A stretch of 64,000 nucleotides of DNA, from positions 310,001 to 374,000 of the forward strand of contig NZ_JACXIY010000002.1 of the NCBI RefSeq assembly GCF_014705655.1, written 5' to 3'. Source of the stretch: Paenibacillus arenilitoris. GTDB lineage: Bacteria > Bacillota > Bacilli > Paenibacillales > Paenibacillaceae. The translations under genes were made by a program, and so were the position numbers. Position 1 is the first letter of the stretch. Each line of letters begins with the position of its first letter. Under the pieces are notes generated by a model. The model did no database searches. It was not told the DNA's origin and saw only the letters and a program-made list of their open reading frames with translations. Positions 32,965 to 40,355 of the stretch are shown one piece after another.

Positions 32965-33627
32965 TTGAAGCGGAACGGAATGATGCGCGCCGCGGGTTCG
33001 GCGGCGGATTCGCGCGGAGACGGCTCGACGCGCGAGCGGATATTGCTGCTGCTGAAGACGAACGGCAGAATGAGCGCCGGCGATTTGTCCAGACAGCTCG
33101 GGTTGACGGAAATGGCGATTCGGCGGCATATGTACGCGCTGCAGAGCGAAGGAAGCGTGACGACCGTGGCCGTACGCCAGGCAATGGGCAGGCCGCTTCA
33201 CGCCTACGAGCTGACGGCCGAAGCGGATGAGCTGTTTCCGAAAAATTATCATTTGCTTGCGCTCGATTTGCTGAGCGAGCTGGCGGGCGATCCCGAGACG
33301 GCATCGCTGGTCGACCGGGTATTCGAAGGCCGCAAGAAAAAGCTGCTTGACCGGTACGGACCGCGCATGGCCGACAAAAGCCTGGGGCAGCGGGTCGAGG
33401 AGCTCGCGGCCATCCAGAACGCGGGCGGCTATATGGTCGAGACGGAAGAGCAGGGCGGCTGCTACATGCTCCATGAATATAATTGCCCGATCGCGCAAGT
33501 AGCGGGCGAGTATCAGCAAGCTTGCAGATGCGAGCTGTCCTTGTTCAAGGCATTGCTCGAGGCGCCCGTCGAACGGACGGAATGCCTGGCCAAGGGCGGA
33601 GGCAAGTGCAGCTACCGAATCGGGTAA
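32965..33627 (+). CDS. SufR-like Fe-S winged-helix transcriptional regulator
   Basis: 220 residues from TTG 32965 behind AGAGGTGGTGAAGGG. The winged helix is residues 24-80 (RERILLLLKTNGRMSAGDLS; LTEMAIRRHMYALQSEGSV) followed by the wing RQAMGRPLHAYELTAEADELF typical of SufR/ArsR-type regulators. The C-terminal domain carries Cys in EYNCPIA, QQACRC, TECLAKGGGKCSYRIG, which would bind an iron-sulfur cluster, as in SufR. It may repress Fe-S assembly genes, but no suf genes are in the window. Confidence 0.8.
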   Translation: MKRNGMMRAAGSAADSRGDGSTRERILLLLKTNGRMSAGDLSRQLGLTEMAIRRHMYALQSEGSVTTVAVRQAMGRPLHAYELTAEADELFPKNYHLLALDLLSELAGDPETASLVDRVFEGRKKKLLDRYGPRMADKSLGQRVEELAAIQNAGGYMVETEEQGGCYMLHEYNCPIAQVAGEYQQACRCELSLFKALLEAPVERTECLAKGGGKCSYRIG

Positions 33628-33808
33628 CGAGGGGAATCATACGGTTGGATAGAGCAAGGCGGTTTAAAGCGGATCCTGGCGGATTCGCGGCGAACGGCCT
33701 TTTTTTGTTGCTTATCGGCGTCCCATGTGTGTCAAGACGAGCCCATGCTGCTTATAATGTCATTACGCAAGTGGGCATTCGTCTAGATGACGCCGGAGGA
33801 GGGAGATC

Positions 33809-34351
33809 ATGGAGGTTATCGCATGGAGCGCGGCGGTCGCCGCGGGCGCATTCGTCCTGCTGGCGATCGGCATGCTGATCGCGCTGCGCTCGGCGCTTGG
33901 CAGGCTGGCGCGGGCGCAGGCTTCGGCCGAAGCGATGCAGCGGGACGTGCATAAGCTGGCGCAAGAGCTAAGCGGGCTCGCGGCGCCGGCGGAAGCGACG
34001 ATTCGCGAAGCGCACAAGCATCTTCAATCGGCAGGCAGGCTGTTCGAAGCGGCCGGCCAGGTCGGCGCAGCGATCGCGCATACGACATCGGCGGTCGAAC
34101 GCGTATCGTCCGTGCTGTCCGAATCGGCGGAGCGGCATGCGAATCGCGCGGCGACGAAGCGGCAGGTCGAAGAGGCGCTGGAGTGGGCGGAGCTCGGAAT
34201 GGCGGCGTGGCAGCTGTGGCAAACTAGCCGCAAGGCCGCGGCTCCCGCGGGGACCGTGCATGATCCGAAGCCGGAACGCAAGCCTGAATCAAGCGGAAGA
34301 GACGAAGGGCACGCTAAGAACGAAGGGAGCGACGATAATGTCAACACGTAA
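33809..34351 (+). CDS. DUF948-like membrane-anchored protein
   Basis: 180 residues: one N-terminal membrane helix (WSAAVAAGAFVLLAIGMLIA) then a long predicted coiled coil with Ala/Glu/His heptads (QASAEAMQRDVHKLAQELSG; VERVSSVLSESAERHANRAA) and a charged, Pro-rich tail. This is the DUF948/YtxG-like layout of general stress proteins. It overlaps the next gene, a YtxH-type protein, by 14 bp, as in the Bacillus ytxGHJ stress operon. ATG 33809 follows GGAGGAGGGAGATC. Confidence 0.8.
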   Translation: MEVIAWSAAVAAGAFVLLAIGMLIALRSALGRLARAQASAEAMQRDVHKLAQELSGLAAPAEATIREAHKHLQSAGRLFEAAGQVGAAIAHTTSAVERVSSVLSESAERHANRAATKRQVEEALEWAELGMAAWQLWQTSRKAAAPAGTVHDPKPERKPESSGRDEGHAKNEGSDDNVNT

Positions 34352-34745
34352 ACAAACAAAAGGATTTTTGCTCGGCGCATTGGCCGGAGGCGTAATCGGT
34401 TCGGTAACGGCGCTGCTGCTCGCGCCGAAGGCAGGCAAGGAGCTTCGCCAGGATATTTCCGAAGGCGCGCAGAAGGTTGGCGGCGCCACGGCGAAGGTCG
34501 CCGGTCAGGTGACCGATACGACGGTGAGCATCGCGAAGCAAATCGGCGGCCAGGCGGCGGAATTTGCCGGCAAGACGAAACTCGCGGCCACTAGCGTCGT
34601 CAGCAGCGTCAAAGGCTGGAATAAATCAGAGGGCGGCCAAGGAATCGTCATCAACGTCAAAGATACGGACGCGGGCCTTGAAACGAGCGCGATCGACGCC
34701 GTAGAAGCCGGGGAGACGGAAGCGGCCGTATCGAAGGAGCAATAG
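34338..34745 (+). CDS. YtxH-family general stress protein
   Basis: 135 residues. The N terminus KGFLLGALAGGVIGSVTALL-LAPKAGKELRQDI is the YtxH signature: a glycine-zipper membrane helix followed by APKSGKE-like residues. A long helical region follows (EGAQKVGGATAKVAGQVTDT) and an acidic C terminus. In Bacillus such proteins are induced by SigB or SigH during stress; the activity is unknown. ATG 34338 lies within the end of the upstream DUF948-like gene. Confidence 0.87.
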   Translation: MSTRKQTKGFLLGALAGGVIGSVTALLLAPKAGKELRQDISEGAQKVGGATAKVAGQVTDTTVSIAKQIGGQAAEFAGKTKLAATSVVSSVKGWNKSEGGQGIVINVKDTDAGLETSAIDAVEAGETEAAVSKEQ

Positions 34746-34767
34746 CCGAAGCAGGCGGGAACTACAA

Positions 34768-34806
34768 AATGGCATTCAACCCGAGAGGGGTTGGATGTCA
34801 TTTTTT
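34768..34806 (+). terminator. Terminator of the ytxGH-like operon
   Basis: ATGGCAT-CAACCC ... GGGTTG-ATGTCAT stem with GAGA loop, followed by TTTTTT. Confidence 0.85.
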
Positions 34807-34940
34807 GGTATGCAATGACAAGAAGGGGCAAACTCGGCAACCGGTTTTTCGCACCGGATGGCAGGTACGTTTTCGAGCCCGTATTCATATGCTATTCTGT
34901 CTCCAATTCTATACATTCGTTACAAGAAAGCGGTGTGTTT

Positions 34941-35750
34941 GTGCAGCAACCGATTGCGATACTCGATTCCGGCGTAGGCGGCCTCACCGTTGCCAAGGAA
35001 GTGATGCGCCAACTGCCGCGCGAGAAACTGATTTACTTCGGAGACACGGCTCGGACACCGTACGGCCCGCGATCTTCGGATGAGGTTGTCAAATTTACGC
35101 GAGAAATCGTCGGTTACTTAATTCAATTTCGTCCCAAAATGATTGTTATAGCATGCAATACGGCAACGGCGGTCGCGCTTGACGATATCCGCTCGAGAGT
35201 TGCCGTTCCCGTCGTCGGCGTCATTAACCCGGGCGCCCGGGCGGCGATCGGGCAGACGGTTACGGGCTGCGTCGGCGTTATCGGCACGGAAGGCACGATT
35301 AAGAGCGGCGCGTACGAGCAGGCGCTGCGCGGCTTGTCGCCGAACGTCCGGGTCGTCAGCGAAGCATGCCCCAAGTTCGTGCCGCTCGTGGAGAAAGGGA
35401 ACTTCCGCTCGCCGGAAACGTACGAGACGGTCCGGAACTCCATCGGGCATTTGCGCGGATATCCGATCGATACGCTGATATTGGGATGCACGCACTACCC
35501 GTTCCTGACGGAAACGATATCCGAAGTGATGGGTGAGCGGGTCAGCCTGATCAATTCGGCCGAAGAGACCGCGCTCGAGATCAGAAAAATTTTGCAGGAC
35601 AGGATGGGGCTCGCGCGCGGCGGGCAGGTGCCGGTGCATCAATTTTTTTGCAGCGGCGAGCCGCATCTGTTCAAAGCGATCGCTCAGCAGTGGATGGGCG
35701 AGCAGATCGAGCTGTCGCCCGTCGTATGGCAGGTGCCGGTTATCGTTTGA
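34941..35750 (+). CDS. murI: Glutamate racemase
   Basis: Converts L- to D-glutamate for peptidoglycan. 269 residues from GTG 34941 (Bacillus RacE has 272). Diagnostic segments are IAILDSGVGGLTVAKEVMRQ, IYFGDTARTPYG, the first catalytic Cys in IVIACNTATAVA and the second in LILGCTHYPFL. The longer open frame upstream passes through the preceding terminator and is not used. The next gene, an M14 peptidase possibly active on wall peptides, is separated by a terminator. Confidence 0.95.
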   Translation: MQQPIAILDSGVGGLTVAKEVMRQLPREKLIYFGDTARTPYGPRSSDEVVKFTREIVGYLIQFRPKMIVIACNTATAVALDDIRSRVAVPVVGVINPGARAAIGQTVTGCVGVIGTEGTIKSGAYEQALRGLSPNVRVVSEACPKFVPLVEKGNFRSPETYETVRNSIGHLRGYPIDTLILGCTHYPFLTETISEVMGERVSLINSAEETALEIRKILQDRMGLARGGQVPVHQFFCSGEPHLFKAIAQQWMGEQIELSPVVWQVPVIV

Positions 35751-35768
35751 CATGCGGCTGGCGATGAC

Positions 35769-35813
35769 AGGACCGTTTCGCAAGGCGATAAACCTTGCGG
35801 AACGGTCCTTTTT
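35769..35813 (+). terminator. Terminator of murI
   Basis: Near-perfect 17-bp stem AGGACCG...CGGTCCT with an eight-base loop, followed by TTTTTA. Confidence 0.92.
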
Positions 35814-35923
35814 ACTTGAAGCGAAACCGTTCGCCCTAAGAGCGATTGGCGGCCTGGTTCATAGGACAGGGAGACCTTTGCATAGCATGATAGCAATGAA
35901 CATATACGGAGGAGGGGATTGCG

Positions 35924-36811
35924 TTGCTTTCGGAGGAACAAGGCTTCGGTTACCTCGATCTGGTGGAGGGCGCAAGGCAGCTGGTCGGCAGATATTCCTT
36001 CGTCTCCGCCTACGTGATCGGGCATAGCGTCATGGGCAAGCCGCTGCTCGCGCTTCGCTGCGGCAGGGGTCCTCGCCAAATTCATATGAACGGCTCCTTC
36101 CACGCGAACGAATGGATCACGTCCGCGCTGCTGATGCGCTTCGCGGCCGACTTGTCCGCCGCATACGCCACCGGCGAGCCGATCTGCGGCCAGCAGGCGG
36201 AACGTCTGTGCAGACAGGTTACGCTTTGGGTCGTCCCGATGGTCAACCCGGACGGCGTGGAGCTTACGCAGCGAGGTGCGCCGCCCACGCATCCGTGGCA
36301 CCGGCTGCTGCTCGAATGGAACGGCGGCTCGGAGCGGTTCAGCGGCTGGAAGGCGAATATTCGCGGCGTCGACTTGAACGACCAATTTCCCGCTTTTTGG
36401 GAAGAGGAGCGCAAGCGCAGAGGTGTGGAGGGACCGGGACCGCGCGATTATCCGGGTCCGTATCCGCTCAGCGAGCCCGAAGCGGCCGCGATGGCCCGCT
36501 TTACGGAGTCGATCCCGTTCGATATGGTGCTGGCGCTGCATACGCAAGGACGGGAAATTTATTGGAACTACCGCGACTACGAGCCGGCCGAGGCGGAAGA
36601 GCTGGCCGGGAGGCTCGGCCGTGCAAGCGGCTACAAGCCGGTCAAGCTGAGCGGGAGCGACGCGGGCTACAAGGATTGGTTCATTCAGCAATACCGCCGT
36701 CCCGGGTTTACCGTCGAGGCCGGATACGGCGAAAATCCGCTGCCGATGGGCGGCTTCGATCAAATTTACGTCGAGCTGCAGCCGCTGCTGCTGGAGGCGC
36801 TTCGTCTATGA
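35924..36811 (+). CDS. M14-family zinc carboxypeptidase (gamma-D-glutamyl-diaminopimelate endopeptidase I-like)
   Basis: 295 residues from TTG 35924 behind GGAGGAGGGG. The zinc ligands are His and Glu of GSFHANEWIT (HxxE) and His of ALHTQGREIYW; the catalytic Glu is in FTVEAGYGENPLP. PMVNPDGVELTQRG is the usual substrate-binding loop, and NIRGVDLNDQFP is typical of the Bacillus YqgT/ENP1 group that cleaves gamma-D-Glu-DAP bonds. Unlike YqgT it has no LysM domain and no signal peptide, so it probably acts on recycled muropeptides in the cytoplasm. Confidence 0.88.
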   Translation: MLSEEQGFGYLDLVEGARQLVGRYSFVSAYVIGHSVMGKPLLALRCGRGPRQIHMNGSFHANEWITSALLMRFAADLSAAYATGEPICGQQAERLCRQVTLWVVPMVNPDGVELTQRGAPPTHPWHRLLLEWNGGSERFSGWKANIRGVDLNDQFPAFWEEERKRRGVEGPGPRDYPGPYPLSEPEAAAMARFTESIPFDMVLALHTQGREIYWNYRDYEPAEAEELAGRLGRASGYKPVKLSGSDAGYKDWFIQQYRRPGFTVEAGYGENPLPMGGFDQIYVELQPLLLEALRL

Positions 36812-36905
36812 CGGGCGCCCTCCGGCCGTACCGTCCGGTCCGGCTTAGTAATGGCGGCCGCTTGTGGTATAATAGGCGCAAAGATAAGCGAAGGTGGTCG
36901 AACGG

Positions 36906-37145
36906 ATGCGAAAATTGCTGTCGCTGCGCCATTGGCAGAAGACGTTTGCGAGAATTTACCGGCTGCTCAGGTCGAGCGAGGTTTCTTTGGGGGACAAGCT
37001 GCTCTTTGCGGTTCCCGCGCTGCTCTACTGGGTGCTGCCGGACGTTCTGCCGCTGCCGTTTCTGCCGATCGACGATATCGCCGTTACGATGCTTCTGGCG
37101 GAATGGTTTGCCCGCAGAACGGAGAGAAAGTATAATGGGAAATAG
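36906..37145 (+). CDS. YkvA-family (DUF1232) small membrane protein
   Basis: 79 residues. The family core reads DKLLFAVPALLYWVLPDVLP then LPFLPIDDIAVTMLLAEWFA, the DUF1232 pattern with the helix-breaking PxDxxPxxPxDD element, followed by a basic tail. ATG 36906 follows AAGGTGG. YkvA proteins are widespread and of unknown function. Confidence 0.85.
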   Translation: MRKLLSLRHWQKTFARIYRLLRSSEVSLGDKLLFAVPALLYWVLPDVLPLPFLPIDDIAVTMLLAEWFARRTERKYNGK

Positions 37146-37190
37146 TGAGTTTTTGCCGCTAGGCATCCAAATAAGAGGAGCTGGATTTCA

Positions 37191-37493
37191 ATGAAATGCA
37201 AAATTTCCAAAAACGCCGCCAAAGTGATCCAATCGGAGCTGGCCAAGCCCGAGAACGAAGGCAAAATGCTTCGCATCTACGTGACGCACGCGCACGGCGA
37301 CCATGCCCATTACGGCATGGCCATCGACGTGCCGTCTGACCGGGACGAAGTCGTATCGACGGACAAAGGAATCGACGTTATTTTGGAGAAGGACAACGCG
37401 TTCCTGGACGGCGTGCGCATCGATTATTTCTATGTGCCGGAAGAGGGCTTCGCCGTTACGAATCCTTCCATGGGCAATCACGGCGACCACTAA
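37191..37493 (+). CDS. HesB/IscA-like fold protein without cluster cysteines
   Basis: 100 residues. The arrangement MKCKISKNAAKVIQSELAKP, KMLRIYVTHAHGDHAHYGMA and DNAFLDGVRIDYF matches the HesB/YadR/YneR group of A-type Fe-S carrier folds. The three conserved cysteines of true IscA are missing; only Cys 3 remains, and a His-rich stretch HAHGDHAHYG is present instead, which may bind metal. ATG 37191 lies behind AGAGGAG. Function unknown. Confidence 0.78.
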   Translation: MKCKISKNAAKVIQSELAKPENEGKMLRIYVTHAHGDHAHYGMAIDVPSDRDEVVSTDKGIDVILEKDNAFLDGVRIDYFYVPEEGFAVTNPSMGNHGDH

Positions 37494-37536
37494 ACGGGCA
37501 GACATCAAAGCAACGCGTGGAATAGGGCGATGGATA

Positions 37537-37767
37537 ATGGTTAACGACATAAGGGTTTGCGACAAATGCAAGCACATGAAGATGAAGACGGTCGTGCCGA
37601 AGCTGCAGAAGCTCGTGCCGGATGCGGAAGTCAAGGTCGGCTGCAAATCATACTGCGGGCCATGCGCCCGCTACGCCTTTATATTCGTAAACGGACGCTA
37701 CGTGAAGGGGGCGACCGAGGACGAGGCGATCGAGAAGGCCCTTCCTTACGTAAAGAAGAAAAAGTAG
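37537..37767 (+). CDS. DUF1450 (YuzB-like) protein
   Basis: 76 residues with four cysteines in the DUF1450 pattern: VCDKCKHMK near the N terminus and GCKSYCGPCARYAFIFVNGR in the centre. Likely to bind zinc or an iron-sulfur cluster; role unknown. ATG 37537 is 40 bp after the HesB-like gene, and the two small metal-linked proteins are probably co-transcribed. Confidence 0.85.
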   Translation: MVNDIRVCDKCKHMKMKTVVPKLQKLVPDAEVKVGCKSYCGPCARYAFIFVNGRYVKGATEDEAIEKALPYVKKKK

Positions 37768-37802
37768 GCAGGACTGCATCCTTCATAAGAAAATGACATC
37801 CG

Positions 37803-37845
37803 AAGACCCGACGCCTGTTCAAATCGCGCGTTCGGGTTTTTGCGT
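37803..37845 (+). terminator. Terminator after the DUF1450 gene
   Basis: Imperfect stem of CCCGACGC with GCGTTCGGG, followed by TTTTTG. Confidence 0.6.
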
Positions 37846-37889
37846 CCGGCGCGGGCGGCTTCGGGTCCGGACGGAAAGGAGAATCGAAG

Positions 37890-38504
37890 GTGGATATTAC
37901 AACGCCGCAGCTGCTGTACCACGGAACGACGAGCGATACGGTGCAATCCTTCGAGCGCAGGCTGCTGCATTCGCCGTATTGGCGGCCGGGCAGGGATTTC
38001 GGCGAAGGCTTCTATACGACGATATCGATCGCGCAGGCGCGCAAATGGTCGCATAAGGCGGCGAAGGAGTCGTGGGACGGAGGTCGGCCGTGCGTGCTCG
38101 TCATCGAGCTGGCCTCGCTGCCGGAGCGGGTGGAGCCGCTGCTGTTCCTGTCCGATTCGCCGAGCTGGGCTTCTTTCATTTACGCGCACCGCCGGGCGGC
38201 CGTTAAGGGAACCGACCCTTGCGAACGCCACCCGGACGTCGTCATCGGCCCGATGGCGGACAATGACACTGGAAAAATCGTACATAAAGCGGTACAATTA
38301 AAGAAAGACGACCGTTGGTTTTATGAACAAATTACGATGTCCCGCAGCGGGAAGAGGCTGGACGCGCTAAGTCTAGGCAATCAAGTCGTCTTTTGCTCGG
38401 AGCGCTTCGAGTCCCATTTGAGGCTGCTGGGCTACCATATTTATACGGGAAGCAGGTGGATGTACCATGAGAGCGAAATCGCAGGTCAGGCTAAGCGTGT
38501 ATGA
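37890..38504 (+). CDS. DUF3990 protein, ADP-ribosyltransferase-like fold
   Basis: 204 residues from GTG 37890, seven bases behind AAAGGAGA. The ART-like core is visible: LLYHGTTSDTVQSF (residues 8-21), then RDFGEGFYTTISIAQARKWS (residues 35-54), the middle block WASFIYAHRRA, HPDVVIGPMADNDTGKIV and the C-terminal LGNQVVFCSERFESHLRLLG. These match the DUF3990 family, seen in toxin-like two-gene loci. The next gene overlaps its end by 38 bp. Target and activity are unknown; this is a candidate toxin or effector, not a proven one. Confidence 0.8.
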   Translation: MDITTPQLLYHGTTSDTVQSFERRLLHSPYWRPGRDFGEGFYTTISIAQARKWSHKAAKESWDGGRPCVLVIELASLPERVEPLLFLSDSPSWASFIYAHRRAAVKGTDPCERHPDVVIGPMADNDTGKIVHKAVQLKKDDRWFYEQITMSRSGKRLDALSLGNQVVFCSERFESHLRLLGYHIYTGSRWMYHESEIAGQAKRV

Positions 38505-38766
38505 GCGCGGCATCGTCGAAGCGCTGGTCGAGGATTACGGCTATGCACCGGCCGACGCCCGGGCGCTCGTCGTCGATTACATCGCGGTCGTGCGCAAGCT
38601 CGGCGGTTACGACAATTGCGGCCATTACGCAAGATTGCTGGACCGCGCGCGCCGCATGAACCATCCGCCGCTCCAATGGCTGGAGAGAATTATCGACATC
38701 GAGAAGGGCGAGCTTAGGGACAGTGGCATCGGCCCGGTGGAACGCCAATATTTGCAAACGAAATAG
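38467..38766 (+). CDS. Small helical partner of the DUF3990 protein
   Basis: 99 residues, predicted all helical (SVYERGIVEALVEDYGYAPA; ALVVDYIAVVRKLGGYDNCG; HYARLLDRARRM). The start codon lies inside the DUF3990 gene in another frame, and a terminator closes the pair. DUF3990 genes are often paired with short helical DUF3791-type proteins; this one has the same size and position but I cannot assign it to that family. A helical element near the N terminus could mediate DNA or protein binding. Candidate antitoxin or immunity protein. Confidence 0.65.
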   Translation: MRAKSQVRLSVYERGIVEALVEDYGYAPADARALVVDYIAVVRKLGGYDNCGHYARLLDRARRMNHPPLQWLERIIDIEKGELRDSGIGPVERQYLQTK

Positions 38767-38772
38767 GACTCG

Positions 38773-38801
38773 AGACCTGAGTAAAGTCGGGTCTTTTTTT
38801 T
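38773..38801 (+). terminator. Terminator of the DUF3990 gene pair
   Basis: AGACC ... GGGTCT short stem followed by TTTTTTTT. Confidence 0.7.
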
Positions 38802-38818
38802 GGCTTGGGGGAGAACAG

Positions 38819-40210
38819 ATGCGTAACTTGCAAAAGCCGGCGTTGTACTACGGCATCGGACTAGCCGCGTCGATCGCCTTGCTGGCCGCGGCGGAGCTCA
38901 TATGGCTGCCCGCGCCGCTCCGGACGGGAAGCGGCATGCAGTGGATCGAGATGATCGACCGGCTCTATTACGCCGTCGCGCTCGTGCCGTTATGCTGGAC
39001 GGCCGGGGCGATCGTCGGAATCGCAGGGCAGAGAAGGGGACGGCTGCCCGGGGAGCGAGTCCGGATCGTTCGAGCCGGGCAGGCGCTGCCGCTGCTGCTG
39101 CGCTGCGCCATCACGCTTCTTGGCTTCGCCGGAACGTACATGGCGTTGTTCGCGACGGACGAGCTGGTCTTGACGATCGGCGTCATTGCGGCAGCGATGC
39201 CTCTGCTAGCGCTGGACATGCTGGTCTGCGGGAAGCGAAAGCGCAGCCTGGCCGTACTGCTTGGAAGCGCGGCCTTGTACGCGGCTTTGCTCTGTCCGAC
39301 CGGCTACCTGGTTACCTATCCGGGCATGACGCTGGATATGAACCGCTACGCGCGGGTTGAGGGCGGCGTCGGGGGCGGAACCGTCAATGGCGTACTCGTG
39401 TTCGACCGGCCGGCGGTGCCGGCCGACTGGCTGTACGCGCGGCTGCTGCCGCAGTATGCGTTCGTGAAAAGGCCGGAGGACGAGCCGCCGCTTACCGAGA
39501 CGTATACCCAGGTCGTCATGATGAAGACGGACGCGAATGCCGTTGCCGCCGCCGTCGCGATGGAGAAGGCCGGCGTCGGAAGCGGGATCGCTTCGATCGG
39601 GGTGAGGGTCGTCGCGGTGGTCAAGGGCATGCCGGCCGACGGGCGGCTGCAGGCAGGCGATATAATCGAGCAGCTGGACGGCTACTCGGTCAAATCGACC
39701 GAAGAGCTGGCCGATTATATGACGGGATCGGTGAAGCCGGGGCAAATCGTCGACGTCACGGTGCGAAGGGCTGGCAGCCCCGTGCAGGTCACGCTCGAGG
39801 CCGCGGCGGCGGACGACCAGTCCGGACGGCCGGTCTTCGGCGTGTCGGTCCAGACGGAGCTGCGGCTGGATATTCCCCGCGACGTCGACTACAAACGGTA
39901 CATGGCGCACATCGGCGGCCCGTCGCACGGCGCGATGCTGACGCTGGCGCTCGTCGACCAGCTGACGCCGGGCGGCGTCACGTTCGGCAACGAGGTGGCG
40001 GGGACGGGGACGATCGAGGCGGACGGATCGATCGGGCTTATCGGCGGCATTAAGCAGAAGGCCTATGCCGTAAGCCGTACCGGAGCCGACGTGTTCTTCG
40101 TGCCGGCCGCGCTCGAGGCGGATGCGCGAAGCGCCGCGCCGGACCTGAACATCGTGCCGGCGAAGACGATCGACGACGTGCTGGCATGGCTTGCGCAGCA
40201 CCGAAAATAA
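38819..40210 (+). CDS. Membrane-anchored PDZ-Lon protease (SepM/YlbL-like) with multi-helix N terminus
   Basis: 463 residues. Five to six hydrophobic helices occupy residues 1-175, where Bacillus YlbL (about 341 residues) has one. A PDZ domain follows (ASIGVRVVAVVKGMPADGRL; AGDIIEQLDGYSVKSTEELA), then a Lon-type proteolytic domain with the Ser of GGPSHGAMLTLAL and the Lys of GGIKQKAYAVSRTGADVFFV, so the Ser-Lys dyad is intact. It should cut substrates outside the membrane; SepM processes a signalling peptide in streptococci, the substrate here is unknown. ATG 38819 lies behind GGGGGAGAACAG. Confidence 0.87.
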   Translation: MRNLQKPALYYGIGLAASIALLAAAELIWLPAPLRTGSGMQWIEMIDRLYYAVALVPLCWTAGAIVGIAGQRRGRLPGERVRIVRAGQALPLLLRCAITLLGFAGTYMALFATDELVLTIGVIAAAMPLLALDMLVCGKRKRSLAVLLGSAALYAALLCPTGYLVTYPGMTLDMNRYARVEGGVGGGTVNGVLVFDRPAVPADWLYARLLPQYAFVKRPEDEPPLTETYTQVVMMKTDANAVAAAVAMEKAGVGSGIASIGVRVVAVVKGMPADGRLQAGDIIEQLDGYSVKSTEELADYMTGSVKPGQIVDVTVRRAGSPVQVTLEAAAADDQSGRPVFGVSVQTELRLDIPRDVDYKRYMAHIGGPSHGAMLTLALVDQLTPGGVTFGNEVAGTGTIEADGSIGLIGGIKQKAYAVSRTGADVFFVPAALEADARSAAPDLNIVPAKTIDDVLAWLAQHRK

Positions 40211-40213
40211 ACG

Positions 40214-40270
40214 AAGACCCCTCAAGGAAGGCCTGCCGAACGGCAAGCTCCATGAGGGGTCTATTTTGTT
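40214..40270. terminator. Bidirectional terminator between the PDZ-Lon and LTA-synthase-type genes
   Basis: AGACCCCTCA / TGAGGGGTCT ten-bp outer stem with a long loop, followed by ATTTTGTT; genes converge here. Confidence 0.75.
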
Positions 40271-40355
40271 GCGCCGCGGAACGTCTCGTACCGGAGCGGC
40301 GCAAGGGATTCGGCGGCGACTTGTCCGTGCTAATCGGCAGCCGCGCAGCGCCTGG

